NCBI GenBank assembly: GCA_964610505.1
Contig: CAZSXU010000039.1
Coordinates: 1 to 27,359 of the forward strand
DNA from: CAZSXU01 sp964610505
GTDB lineage: Bacteria > Arandabacterota > Arandabacteria > JAGLYR01
Direction of reading: 5' to 3'
Length of the DNA stretch: 27,359 nucleotides
This document shows positions 7,654-17,683 of this stretch, piece after piece; positions within the stretch are counted from its first letter, which is position 1, and the number at the start of each line of letters is the position of its first letter. The position numbers and the translations under genes were made by a program. Under the pieces are notes generated by a model. That model had not been told where the DNA came from, searched no databases, and was given only the letters and a program-made list of their open reading frames with translations.

Positions 7654-10600
7654 CGAGCACAGGCTGGGTGACCGAGAACGAGGCCTACCGGAACCTCTCG
7701 GGCCTCTCCTGCGCGTTCACCGGCGACGCGCTTGCCAACAACCTCCTGATCGACAGAAACACGGTCTACGAGAATTCGGGAGAAGGTCTGAGCATCGGCC
7801 GGGCCGGGGCCCTGACCATCATCTCGAACAACCAGACCACCGACAACGACATCGGGATCGACTTCATTGATGAGGCACCGGATACCGCCGCCCCGTTCAT
7901 CTACTGCAACACGGTCACCGGCAACACAACCGCCGGCATCCGGTGCGGGACGTGGACGTACCCGCGAATCGACTCCTGCCTGATCGCCAACAACACGGGG
8001 GCCGGCATCCTGTCCGTCGACGGGGCCTACCCCACGGTCACGGCCAGTACCATCACCGGCAATGGGGCGGGAGTCGTCTGCGACAGTCTGGACTACTGTG
8101 CCGGGTGGGTCGACCTGGGGAAGCTCGGAGATTCGAATCCTCTCAATGACGGCAGGAACCGGATCTACGACAACACGACCCACGACGTGGAGATTCACTA
8201 TCCCGACCCGCTGGGCATTCTCAATGTGCCGGCCGAGGGGAACTGGTGGGGAACCGCGACCACTCAGGAGATGCTCGTGTGTGGCGTTACCCTTTGCGAC
8301 ATCTCGACCCTCTGGGACAACTGGGATGATCCAAGCCTAGCAACCGTCGACTACGTCCCCTACTACACGAGCTCCGGCAGCGGCACGGCGCCCACCATCA
8401 CTCTTACCTCCCCGGGCCCCGGATCGGTCCTGGTGGACACTGCCTTCACCGTCTCGTGGACCGATGCCGATCCGGAGCAGGATGCCACGATTTCGCTTTC
8501 CTACTATCGGGATCCGGACAGTCTCGTCACCATCCCGGGCGCGTCGAGCCTGAGTGAGGACGATTCTCAGGATTCCTTCGTCTGGAACACGGCGACCGCG
8601 GACACCGGGACCTTCCATCTCTTCGCACGGATCTCCGACGGCTGGGCGTCGGACTCGAGCTCAAGCCCCGGCACGCTCACGATCGGTCATCCCTTCATGG
8701 ATGTGGACACCGCGAGTGTTGTCGCCACCCTGAGACAGGACAGCACACTCTCGGTCCCTCTCCTTCTCGAGAGTGCGGGAGCGTACGCCCTGACCTTCCA
8801 GTTCTCGGATCGTGATTCCACGGGGTCGGACGCGTCGTGGGTTTCCGAGATGCCTTCTTCCGGAACGCTCGCACCCGACAGCAGTCTGGAGGCCCATCTG
8901 ACGCTGGACGCGACCGGGCTTGCAACCGGGTTGTACGAGGGGGAAGTCCTCGTGGCCTCCAACGATCCCTGGGACCCGGAACGGGTGATCGATATCGAGC
9001 TCACCGTGAGAGCTCCCGATGTCGCTCTGTCCGACAGCTCGAACGCCTTCGGCGTCGCCTCGCTGGGCGACACACTGGGCTGGGTGTTGACGGTCGCCAA
9101 CTCGGGCGACGACACGCTTCATCTCTATTCGGGCAGCGTTTCCCTGCCGGACTACGGGGTGGACCCGCCGTTGGTGAATTGGGCCGTGACTCCCGGTGAA
9201 TCGGCCGCCTGCACCGTGCGCTTCGCCCCAACCGAGATCGGAGACCGAGTGGACACGCTCTGGATCCACTCCGACGATCCAGAGGAAGGGCTCTTGGGGG
9301 TAGCGCTGTCGGGGATCGGGATGAGCCGCTTCGTTCTCTCACCCGCCTCCCTCGACTTCGGTGAAGTCGCCCTGTTCGGGTCCGGATCGGACAGCCTTTG
9401 GGCCCTCAACGGGGATACGACCTCTTTCTCTCTCGTCGCGGTGGGCGTCGGGGGGCTTCCCTTCACGGTCCTCGATCCGGGGGTGCCGAAGATGCTGGCC
9501 CCCGGAGAATCCCTGGCCGTGACGGTCGGCTTTTCGGCCATGCTCCAGGGTTCCTTCGACGACACCCTCACCCTCACGACAGATCATGTCCCACCGCTGG
9601 AAGCTCGGGTGAACCTCCACGGGGATGCGACGCTGCCCGAGATCTTTCTCACGGCGTCAGAAATGGACTTCGGGATGGTGGCTGTGGGTGACACGGCGAC
9701 TGCGGGTCTCTGGGTCCGGAACCTGGGGGTGGGACATCTCCTGATCGAGGGTGCGGGCACCTCGAACCCCGTGTTCTCGGTGTCGGGCCCCGCCCTACCC
9801 GACACGGTGCCCGAGGGCGACAGTACCTGGATTGGCCTTCGCTTTGCGCCGGTAACGCCGGAGTCCGTGGCGGACACGCTTGTCGTGTCGAGCAACGATC
9901 CATTCCAGAGTACGGTTCGGGTGAGCCTCGCGGGCATCGGCCCGGTACCCGACATCCATGTGTCTCAGACCTGGTTCCATCTCGGGGAGGCCGTGGCGGG
10001 AGTGGACACGACCTCCGGAGATATCCTCATCACCAACCGAGGGATGGAGAATGTGGAGGTGACGGGTCTGTGGCTGCCCGACAGTGGCTTCACGCTTCTG
10101 ACCGGGGCGCCTCTCACGGTTGCGCCTGGAGACACGGGGGAGGTCGCCCTCCTCTTCCACCCGGAGGCCGAATGGCTCTACGTAGGGACTCTCTCGATTG
10201 CCTCCAACGACCCGGATGCCTACGAAGACACCGTGGCGGTGACGGTATCCGGCGATGGCGTCATCCCGGTCCTCACCGTCTCGGCGGACAGCCTCATTGC
10301 AATTGCGTTTGAGAGCGGCACGGCGGAGGAGACCGTCGAGGTCCAAAACGAAGGAACCGGGACTCTTCTCTTCCACGTTACGGAGTCCGACAGCGTCGGC
10401 GGCGAAATCGCGTGGCTGAGCGTTGCACCCGAGTCGGGGGCCGTCGCGGCCGGCGACACACTCGCCCTTCTGGTCGGCTACGACGCGTCCCCGGTCACCC
10501 ATGCCGTGCACTACGGCCGGCTCCTCCTCTCCTCCAATGATCCTGGAGACGATTCCGAAATCGTGACGATTCTACGGGTCCCCAGGATGCACTACGCCGA

Positions 10601-11738
10601 TCTCGACACGGGGAATGTGCGCCTGACGGTCACCGACGGCGGAGCGTTCGGGTTCCTGGACAAGGATCAGTACCTCGATTATGGGGGCGGCTACTACGGA
10701 AACGGGTTCCATTTCCCGGCCGACGGTGCCGAGAACCATCTCTTCACGGGGAGCATTTGGCTCGGCATCGACTCCACCTATGTGGCCGATGCGACGTACG
10801 ACTACGACTGGAGGGCCGTCGACGGCGGCGACCTGGCCGTCACACACGAGGGAGGAACCCAGGTCGCTCGGGCGACCTTGGACGATGCCAACGGTGCCGG
10901 CCCCCTCGGGCTGACGGTGCATTTCAGCGGGACCGCGGCCCCGCATCCCCCCGATGACGACTTCGTTCTGATTGAGTTGGAGATCGAGAACACGACGGCG
11001 ACCCCGGCGGGTGGCCTCTACGCCGGGATTTACCTGGATTGGGATACCGGTAGGCAGAGCCAGAACGAGGGTGGGTACTGCGCCACGGAAAGACTCGGGT
11101 ACATGCACGACCCGGCCCACCCGGAGAGCGCCTGCGTAGGCATCGTGGCTCTGGATCCTTACAGTCCGACCTCCTTCCGCCTGGTCCATCATCCCACGTA
11201 TGTGTATCCGTACGGCGAAATCCGCGACGAGGACGCGTTTGCTTTCATGGCCGACGGGATCATCGACAGCGCGACGTTCGAACCCAACGACTGGTCCATG
11301 GTGATGGCCCGGGGGGCCGTGACCCTCGCGCCGGGGGAGAGGACCCGCTTGGTTGTGGCGATCGTCGGGGGGGCCGGGCTCACGGATCTTCGCCTCAACG
11401 CTCAGCAGGCTCGGGTCCTGTACGGATGCGTGCACCGGCGTGATGACCTCCGGATCGTGCGTTACGACCTGAGCGCACCGTACCCCAATCCCTTCAATCC
11501 CACAGTCCATCTGGATCTCTTTGTGCCGGAGCCGGGGGGCAGGGTATCGGTCGCCGTCTACGACGTCCGGGGCCGACTCGTCAGCCGGATCTTCCAGGGA
11601 GATGCCAAGCCGGGTGTGCACCTGCTCGTCTGGCGGGGCCAGAACGACCGGGGACGTTCAGCCGCCACCGGCATCTACTTTGTACGCATGGTGGCGGGAG
11701 AAGAGATCCGGGTGCGGAAGGCGGTCTTGCTCAAGTGA
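7654..11738 (+). CDS. C-terminal part of a giant secreted protein: beta-helix, ASH/BACON repeats, NPFNP tail
   Basis: The frame is open from the gap edge (codons from 7656) for about 1360 codons. A GTG at 7668 is not a believable start because beta-helix coding already runs through it. Domains counted from 7668: beta-helix to about 235; an Ig-like domain at about 245-340; a BACON-like repeat; four ASH-type (HYDIN/MSP-like) repeats marked by (F)G-x-V, xNxG, PGxS and SNDP motifs (about 450-865); another BACON-like repeat; a 280-residue module of a kind often seen in such proteins (starts LTVTDGGAFGF); and a FlgD/T9SS-like C-terminal domain with PYPNPFNP, YDVRGRLV, GIYFVRM and final AVLLK. It is most likely the other half of the C10 peptidase gene upstream, since both gap edges are beta-helix. 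Confidence 0.85.
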
Positions 11739-11862
11739 GACCCGGGCTGCGTGTGTGGACCTCCCTCCCCGGAAATGGGGCATGCTCCTGTCTCGGCCGG
11801 CCCATCACTTCTCGACACGCCGTACATCCAGTGCTCACCGTGAGGAGGAGTAACCCGGTTGA

Positions 11863-11888
11863 GGGTGCGGTCGTCCCGACACGCACCC
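11863..11888 (+). terminator. strong stem-loop downstream of the giant secreted protein gene
   Basis: GGGTGCG (11863-11869) pairs with CGCACCC (11882-11888), and inside it GTCG pairs with CGAC around a TCC loop, with a single bulged A. This makes an 11-bp hairpin 125 bp after the stop. No T-run follows, so it may be a transcript 3'-end structure rather than a classical terminator. The rest of 11739-11990 shows nothing else. Confidence 0.4.
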
Positions 11889-11990
11889 GTCGTGGGTCTC
11901 CGTCCATGCAATCTGCCACAGGATCCAACCGTTGAGTGCGATGATTCTCCCGCTTTCAGATCCTAAGGGGAAGATTCCGATGATTGGGTC

Positions 11991-12019
11991 TTGACATTGA
12001 CCGAACGGTCGGTCATAAT
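11991..12019 (+). promoter_or_regulatory. sigma70-like promoter of the tetR-exporter operon
   Basis: TTGACA (11991-11996) and CATAAT (12014-12019) are 17 bp apart. The spacer is occupied by the first TetR-type operator, which overlaps the -10 box, so repressor binding would block polymerase. Confidence 0.8.
11998..12015. promoter_or_regulatory. TetR-family operator 1 (promoter spacer)
   Basis: TGACCGAACGGTCGGTCA has perfect 7-bp inverted arms (TGACCGA/TCGGTCA) around ACGG. It lies between the -35 and -10 boxes. An identical copy follows 31 bp downstream. Confidence 0.85.
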
Positions 12020-12028
12020 ATAAATAGA

Positions 12029-12046
12029 TGACCGAACGGTCGGTCA
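12029..12046. promoter_or_regulatory. TetR-family operator 2 (leader)
   Basis: An exact second copy of the 18-bp palindrome at 11998-12015. The centre-to-centre distance is 31 bp, about three helical turns, so two repressor dimers would sit on the same DNA face. It covers the early transcribed region just before the tetR ribosome site. Confidence 0.85.
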
Positions 12047-12067
12047 AGAATGCCCAAAGGGGTAACC

Positions 12068-12706
12068 ATGACGCCCAGGAAGGTAGATAAGGAAGCGCGC
12101 AGAAAGGACATCGCGCTCGCAGCCATTGAGCTCTTCGCCGAAAGAGGCTTCGAGTCGACGTCCATCAGGCAGATCGCGGAAGCAGCCGGAATCGGAAAGG
12201 GCTCCATCTACGAATATTTCGAATCCAAGGAAGTACTGATTCTCCACTCGATCACCGTGTGGATGGGAATGATGGAGGCGGCCATCCAGCAGCAGGTCCA
12301 CGGGATCGAGGATCCCGTGGAGCGCCTTCGTGCCTACGTCAGACATTCGATGCAGACCTTCCTGGCCGACGATCGGATCGTCCGGGTGGCAATCGCCATG
12401 TTCCAGATGCTCCTGGCCGATGAGACCGCATCCTCCACGTACGGGATCACGCGAGAGATGTTCCTCGGCTTCCGGAAGGCGATCGTCGACATTCTGCTCG
12501 ACGGCGTCTCCCGCAAGATGTTCCGACCCGCTGTCGCGGACGACGCCGAGCGAATCGCCATCAATCTCCTGGCCTACCTCGACGGCATCGGCCTCCACTA
12601 CTATATGGACAAGGGCTACTTCAATCTCATGGAGCAGGTGGACCTCTTCCTCCACCGCCTTCTCCAGGACCTGCTCGTGGAAGGTGCGGAAGGAGCGGCA
12701 GACTAG
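12068..12706 (+). CDS. TetR/AcrR-family transcriptional repressor
   Basis: This encodes 212 aa. Start 12068 is supported by AAAGGGG at 12056-12062; the in-frame ATG at 12050 has no ribosome site. Residues 8-55 form the TetR helix-turn-helix (ALAAIELFAERGFESTSIRQ... then AAGIGKGSIYEYFESKEVL), a near-consensus DNA-binding domain. The rest is helical and variable, as expected for the ligand-binding and dimer domain. Two identical operators lie in its own promoter, so autorepression and control of the three downstream genes is the natural reading. The stop is two bases from the exporter start. The ligand is unknown, presumably a substrate of the exporter. Confidence 0.93.
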   Translation: MTPRKVDKEARRKDIALAAIELFAERGFESTSIRQIAEAAGIGKGSIYEYFESKEVLILHSITVWMGMMEAAIQQQVHGIEDPVERLRAYVRHSMQTFLADDRIVRVAIAMFQMLLADETASSTYGITREMFLGFRKAIVDILLDGVSRKMFRPAVADDAERIAINLLAYLDGIGLHYYMDKGYFNLMEQVDLFLHRLLQDLLVEGAEGAAD

Positions 12707-12708
12707 CT

Positions 12709-15441
12709 ATGCGTCAACGGTTCCTCCACTGGCTCGTCCTCCTGGCCCTCCACCGCCGGCGCCTGCTTCTCATGATCGCCCTGGCGGTGACCGTGATCCT
12801 CGGAGCGGCCACGAGCCGGCTGACCCTCGACGTTCGCTGGACCAACCTGCTCCCGGACTCCCTCCCCGTCGTGCGGGAGTACCGCACGATCGATCACAAC
12901 TTCCTCCAGCCGGCCAACATCATCATCGCGATCAGCGGTCCGGATCCGGTCCTGCTCGAAACCATTACGGATGAGGCCGCCGACCTCCTCGAGCGTGAGC
13001 TGACATGCGACGCGTCCTGGTCTCCGGAGAGATGCAAACAGGAGGAGCGCTACGCGCGCCACGTCTATGGGAGACTTCCCGAAGCGTGGCTCACGGAACA
13101 CGCGCTCCGAATCGAAAAACCCCGGGATGTCGAGCGCTTCGTCGATGTCGTCTCCGACCCGCGCCTGTTTCCCTACCTCGCGCGGCTAAACGACGATCTT
13201 GAGGCGGAGTATGCGGACGCCGAGAATGTTCGAGCACAGGAACGTCGTGTGGTTGTCTCTCTGGACGCGATTCAGGGTCTGGTCGAGGCGATCCACGCGG
13301 CGGGACGCGGAAGCATCGACTCCTCCCGGGTCGCCCGCATCGTGCGGGATCTCACGATCGGGCGTCCCTACATGCTCTCGCTCGATCGCCGGATATCTCT
13401 GGTCATGGTGGCCTCGGCCATTCCCACGGACGACATCGAGGCCATGCCCCTCATCGATCGCAAAATCGAGCGGGTCCTGGCGCCTCTCGCCGAGAAGTAT
13501 CCGGACTATTCGTTTGAGCGAACGGGTGAGATCGCCGTAGGCCGCGACGAGATGGACTCGATTGGACCCCAGAGCCAGATGATCACGCTCATCGCCTTCA
13601 TTCTGGTCTTTCTCCTCTTGATCTGGAACTTCCGTGGCGGCTGGATGCCGCTCATTGCCCTGATCCCCATTGTGATCGGGATCGTCTGGTCGGTAGGCAT
13701 CGTGGCACTCGTCCTCGGATCGATGAATATCTTCACCGTGATGATCGGAGTCGTGCTCCTGGGACTCGGCATCGACGTCTCGCTCCATCTCGCCAATCGG
13801 TTTCAGGAAGAGATGGCCGCGGGCAGATCCCTCGATGCATCGCTCGGGCTGGCTCTGGGCGAGACCGGTTTGGGGGTGATCACGGGCGCACTCACCACCT
13901 CGGCGGCCTTCTTCGCCCTCATGGTAGCCGATACTCGAGGCATCCGCGAATTCGGTCTCTGCGCGGGGACCGGGGTCCTCGTCACACTCGCCGCCGTCCT
14001 GTGGATTCTCCCCGCGCTGCTCGTGGAATGGACGGTTCGCCGGAACGCTCGGGGGCGTCCTCCCCTCCGATCCCGCGACTTTTCGCTTCTCGGACGCCTG
14101 GCCGTCCGGATGGGACGTGGCCGCCGCCTCGTCATCCCGGCGGCCGCCCTTGCCACGGCTGCCGGCATCTGGGCGGGCACGGCACTTCTCTGGGAGTGGA
14201 ACTTCATGGAGCTGGAGCCGGCCGGCCTTCGCTCCATCGAGCTGCAGGATGAAATCATCGACCGCTACAAGGTGTCGATGACGCTGAGCCTGCTCACAAC
14301 GAACACGATTGAGGATTCCCGCAACCTGCGGGAGACATTCAAGACCAAGGGACTTGTGAGCGACGTCGACGACGTTTCTCTCTGGGTCAGCCGACCCGAC
14401 TTCGACCGGAGCGTCGGACATATCCGCGGCCTTCGCGACGCACTCTCGGAGGAACAACCACGCCTCGATTTCGAGGAATCTCCCGAGCTTCGCGTCGGCC
14501 TGGCCGATGAGCTCGATCGCCTCTGGGCCAACCTGGTCGAGATTCAGGCGTTGAGCTTCATCGCCGGGCAGGACCGGATCGTGGAAAAAGCGCGCCAACT
14601 GGTGGCCGGACGCGAGAACCGCGCGGACGGTCCTCTACGCCGGGCGGCGGACGAGTTCGCCCTCGGCGGGGCGATCGACTGGGCGGGCGTCGGCGAGCTG
14701 GCCTCCCGTTTCGCCGCCGAGCTCCGCGCCCGCGCGATGCGGATGGCCGAGGGCAACGACCCTGTGACGCTCGGTATGCTGCCCGAGAAGATCCGGGCCC
14801 GCTACACCAGCCCCACGGCCCCGGGATACCTCATGCGTATCTTCCCGAAAACAAACCTCTTTGAACGGGAGGACCTCGAGCGATTCCAGAATTCCGCGAC
14901 CGCCGTTGATCCCAACGTAACGGGACTGCCCCAGATGATGCTCCACATGAACCTCGAGACGATACGTGAGGGGAAGATCGCTTTCTGGACGGCCCTCGCC
15001 GTGATCGTTCTTCTTCTCCTCGCGGATTTCCGGCGGCCCCTTCTCGTGGGCATAGCGGTTCTGCCTCTTCTGTCCGGCCTGGCCTTCACGCTCGGGCTGA
15101 TGTGGCTTCTGGGGGAGAAACTCCACTACGTGAACGTGATTGCGCTTCCCGTGATCATCGGCATCGGGGTCGACGACGGGGTACATTTTCTCCATCGCTT
15201 CGTTCGCGAGGGACCGGGCGGACTCGGGCGCGCGGTCACGGGAGTCGGCCGCGCCATGCTCATGACCTCCCTGACCACGATGATCGGCTTCGGGAGTCTG
15301 ATGTTGTACCTCATGAGGGGAATGGCTTCACTGGGGCTCGTTCTGTTCTCCGGTGTGGGGCTGTGTCTCGTCGTGACCTTCACCCTTCTCCCCGCGCTTG
15401 TCCGGACGCTCGAGAGCCGGATCCTGCGGGATTCATCATAA
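12709..15441 (+). CDS. MMPL/RND-superfamily exporter
   Basis: This encodes 910 aa, usual for the COG1033-type 'predicted exporter' branch of RND/MMPL proteins. It shows the duplicated RND plan: TM1 at about 14-34, a large periplasmic loop, TM2-6 from about 291 to 445, TM7 at about 475, a second loop, and TM8-12 from about 760 to 900. The conserved charged motifs of TM4 and TM10 are present: GLGIDVSLHLANRF (D356) and GIGVDDGVHFLHRF (D822, D823), the likely proton-relay acids. It starts two bases after the tetR stop; the AAGGAG at 12690-12695 is distant, suggesting translational coupling. The cargo is probably hydrophobic (lipid, hopanoid-like or fatty compounds) by family analogy; the sequence does not specify it. 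Confidence 0.92.
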   Translation: MRQRFLHWLVLLALHRRRLLLMIALAVTVILGAATSRLTLDVRWTNLLPDSLPVVREYRTIDHNFLQPANIIIAISGPDPVLLETITDEAADLLERELTCDASWSPERCKQEERYARHVYGRLPEAWLTEHALRIEKPRDVERFVDVVSDPRLFPYLARLNDDLEAEYADAENVRAQERRVVVSLDAIQGLVEAIHAAGRGSIDSSRVARIVRDLTIGRPYMLSLDRRISLVMVASAIPTDDIEAMPLIDRKIERVLAPLAEKYPDYSFERTGEIAVGRDEMDSIGPQSQMITLIAFILVFLLLIWNFRGGWMPLIALIPIVIGIVWSVGIVALVLGSMNIFTVMIGVVLLGLGIDVSLHLANRFQEEMAAGRSLDASLGLALGETGLGVITGALTTSAAFFALMVADTRGIREFGLCAGTGVLVTLAAVLWILPALLVEWTVRRNARGRPPLRSRDFSLLGRLAVRMGRGRRLVIPAAALATAAGIWAGTALLWEWNFMELEPAGLRSIELQDEIIDRYKVSMTLSLLTTNTIEDSRNLRETFKTKGLVSDVDDVSLWVSRPDFDRSVGHIRGLRDALSEEQPRLDFEESPELRVGLADELDRLWANLVEIQALSFIAGQDRIVEKARQLVAGRENRADGPLRRAADEFALGGAIDWAGVGELASRFAAELRARAMRMAEGNDPVTLGMLPEKIRARYTSPTAPGYLMRIFPKTNLFEREDLERFQNSATAVDPNVTGLPQMMLHMNLETIREGKIAFWTALAVIVLLLLADFRRPLLVGIAVLPLLSGLAFTLGLMWLLGEKLHYVNVIALPVIIGIGVDDGVHFLHRFVREGPGGLGRAVTGVGRAMLMTSLTTMIGFGSLMLYLMRGMASLGLVLFSGVGLCLVVTFTLLPALVRTLESRILRDSS

Positions 15442-15453
15442 GGAGACGCTGTG

Positions 15454-16248
15454 ATGGCGATGCGTTCGAGCTTCAACCGGCACGCACCACAACTTGCCGC
15501 GCTTGTGGCTCTGGCGGTCATGACGCCGGCGATGGCCGAAGTGAAAAGCGCGCCCAAGAGCCTGAGTGCAGGGGCCATTCTCAAGAACACCGAGGCCGCC
15601 GAAGGCTACCAAAGCTGCTATGCGGAGATGACACAGATCATTACCACGAGCGGCGATCAGAAGCGAACGCTCGTCCTGCGCACCTGGGCCGTCGATGACG
15701 GGGACAGGCAGCTGGCCGAGTACCTCTCTCCCCCCGACATCAAGGGCCAGAGAATCCTCATGACCGAGGACGGCGATAACATCTGGACCTACAACCCGGA
15801 AACGCGCCGGACTCGAAAACTCGGATCCCATATGAAGAGGAAGCGGGTGATGGGTTCCGATTTCAGCTACGAGGACCAGTCGGGCGGGAAGATCAGCGAG
15901 AAGTACGTCGGGACGATTCTCGGGCGGGAAGAGCTGAACGGCGTGGATTGTCACGTTCTCGATCTCCACCCCACACCGGAAGGCCCCAGCTACGCCAGGA
16001 TCACCGCGTGGATTGCCATCACGGACTTCGTGATCCGCAGAATGGACTACTACCGGGACGACGAACGGCGGCCCTTCAAGAGGCTCATCGCCGAAGACAT
16101 CCGCCCGGCCCAGAACAGGGCGGTTCCGCACCGGCTCACGATGAGGAATCTGGAGGACGGGACGGAAACGGTCAATCTGATCAGTCGAATTCAATTCGAC
16201 GTCGAGATCCCGGCATCGGTCTTCGAGGCTCGGAACCTCGAGAGGTAG
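15454..16248 (+). CDS. LolA-like outer-membrane lipoprotein-sorting family protein
   Basis: This encodes about 264 aa. The ribosome site AGGAG (15441-15445) overlaps the end of the exporter gene. ATG at 15454 is preferred, though the GTG at 15451 is possible. A signal peptide follows (hydrophobic core ALVALAVMTPAMA, cleavage near MAE). The mature protein has the LolA/LolB-like pattern of the COG2834 family: AGAILKNTEAAEGYQS, LSPPDIKGQRILM, then DNIWTYNPETRRTRKL and FSYEDQSGGKISEKYVGTIL, with a C-terminal VEIPASVFEARNLER. Such proteins are repeatedly found beside MMPL exporters and are thought to carry a hydrophobic cargo across the periplasm. The next gene starts 11 bp downstream. Confidence 0.88.
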   Translation: MAMRSSFNRHAPQLAALVALAVMTPAMAEVKSAPKSLSAGAILKNTEAAEGYQSCYAEMTQIITTSGDQKRTLVLRTWAVDDGDRQLAEYLSPPDIKGQRILMTEDGDNIWTYNPETRRTRKLGSHMKRKRVMGSDFSYEDQSGGKISEKYVGTILGREELNGVDCHVLDLHPTPEGPSYARITAWIAITDFVIRRMDYYRDDERRPFKRLIAEDIRPAQNRAVPHRLTMRNLEDGTETVNLISRIQFDVEIPASVFEARNLER

Positions 16249-16259
16249 GAGCAGGGCGG

Positions 16260-17600
16260 ATGCGCTCTATCGACGGAGGAATGCTGATTCTCTCTCTTCT
16301 CTTGGCCGGACCCGCGGCGGGCGACGAATCGATCCCCCTGCCGGGTGAACACACCGTCGAGGACAACGATCGCGGCTGGGGAGAGGTCGTGTTTTCGTCA
16401 ATCGAGTTTCGCGGTTACGTCGAAAACACGTTGACGGCCGAGTGGGATCAAGATGACGACCGGGCGTGGTTCCTGAACGGGATCCGGGCACGCGTCAATC
16501 TCTGCGGCGCCCCGAATGATTACGTCGACTTTGCAGTCGGCGCCGTCGCTCTCCTCTACTCGGGAAGAACCGAATGGGAGATGGCGGGTTACCTGCCGCT
16601 CGAGGAGCAGGCGAAACTTGTCCCTCCCGATCCGAACCTCGGTCTTCCCGGAACCACCGATCTTCTCAAGGCCGAGTTCGAGACCGAGGTCTATTTCCAG
16701 GAAGCTTTCGGAACACTTCACCTGCCCCGCTTTCGTCTGCGCGTCGGGAGACAGAAGTTCTACACGGGGACCGGCTACGCGTACAATCCCATCGATCTCT
16801 TCAATCTCCAGGATCCAATGGACCCTACGTACGAGATCGACGGTTTTGATGCCGCACTTGCCGCCCTCCTCCTTCCCTGTCAGACCGAAATCCAGGGGCT
16901 GCTCGAGTTCGGGGAGCGACCCGGCCGGTGGAACTACATGGGCCGGTTGAAAACGCACGCGCTCGGATGGGATCTGGCGGTTCAGTACACGCACACCGTC
17001 CGAGAACGGACCGACTTCGTTTCTCTCAACACATCCGATGGAATCGCGAGCGCCGTCGGCGGCGGAGCGCCGGCTCGGAAGTTTCGATGGCACCTCATCG
17101 GCGGCGAGCTGGCCGGAGAATTCCTGGGCGTGGGCTTTCACGCAGAGGGCGGGTACGTATTCGCAGAGAGCCTCGGCGCTTCGGGATCCCTCGCCCGGGC
17201 TGCGGATGACCACGAACGCTGGCTTGTCGGGATGGACTACACATTCGAGTCGCAGGTATACCTGATCGCCGAGTATCTCCGCTTCGGCCAGGGTCGAAGC
17301 GAGACGTCCGACATCACGCTCAACGACCGTCTCGGCGCCCTCACGGGCGAGATCCTGTCCGCCAACCGGGATAACCTGTTCACCGGCGTCTCGTACCCCC
17401 TGACGGATCTTGCCGAGATCTCCCTGTACGGCATCGTGGCCCTCAACGATCCCAGCGCCGTGATCAACCCCTGGTACCGGCTCGATCTCCTCCCGGGGTT
17501 GAACCTCTGGTTCACCCTCTACGTCCCCGTGGGCGGCGAGAAGAGTCAGAACGGACGTGCAGGCACCAGCGGGTTCACGCGACTCAAGTTCAGCTTCTGA
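16260..17600 (+). CDS. outer-membrane beta-barrel protein of the exporter operon
   Basis: This encodes 446 aa. Start 16260 gives a signal peptide (MRSIDGGMLILSLLLAGPAAG, cleavage before DES); the longer open frame upstream is a shadow of the previous gene. The mature part alternates amphipathic strands, contains GRQKFYTGTGYAYNPIDLFN, a pattern typical of outer-membrane barrels of the DUF1302-like sort, and ends FTRLKFSF with a terminal Phe, the usual BAM recognition signature. As the last gene of tetR-exporter-LolA-like-barrel, it is the natural outer-membrane partner, either exit pore or receptor. A stem-loop lies 24 bp beyond its stop. Confidence 0.85.
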   Translation: MRSIDGGMLILSLLLAGPAAGDESIPLPGEHTVEDNDRGWGEVVFSSIEFRGYVENTLTAEWDQDDDRAWFLNGIRARVNLCGAPNDYVDFAVGAVALLYSGRTEWEMAGYLPLEEQAKLVPPDPNLGLPGTTDLLKAEFETEVYFQEAFGTLHLPRFRLRVGRQKFYTGTGYAYNPIDLFNLQDPMDPTYEIDGFDAALAALLLPCQTEIQGLLEFGERPGRWNYMGRLKTHALGWDLAVQYTHTVRERTDFVSLNTSDGIASAVGGGAPARKFRWHLIGGELAGEFLGVGFHAEGGYVFAESLGASGSLARAADDHERWLVGMDYTFESQVYLIAEYLRFGQGRSETSDITLNDRLGALTGEILSANRDNLFTGVSYPLTDLAEISLYGIVALNDPSAVINPWYRLDLLPGLNLWFTLYVPVGGEKSQNGRAGTSGFTRLKFSF

Positions 17601-17623
17601 CTACAAAACCGCGAACGTCGAAA

Positions 17624-17660
17624 GGGGCAGGCCACGCATCCGCGCTTCACGGCCTGCCCC
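17624..17660. terminator. stem-loop between convergent genes
   Basis: A perfect 10-bp inverted repeat GGGGCAGGCC (17624-17633) / GGCCTGCCCC (17651-17660) has a 17-base loop. It sits between the ends of two convergent genes. On the minus strand it is followed by TTTCG, the same trailer as the hairpin at 2318-2342; on the plus strand there is no T-run. Probably a shared bidirectional terminator. Confidence 0.65.
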
Positions 17661-17683
17661 CGATTCTGAAAACGGAGATCCGT

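Noticed and set aside
7654..7671. Continuation of the 3934 frame across the Ns to a stop at 7671
   Set aside because: The frame across a gap of unknown length is meaningless. The clear beta-helix frame on the far side is a different one by the arbitrary count.
12050..12067. ATG at 12050 as tetR start
   Set aside because: It abuts operator 2 and has no ribosome site. ATG 12068 is preceded by AAAGGGG at good spacing.
13186..14598. Minus-strand open frame opposite the exporter
   Set aside because: The plus strand encodes unmistakable RND helices and motifs. The antisense product is charged, low-complexity and lacks a start signal.
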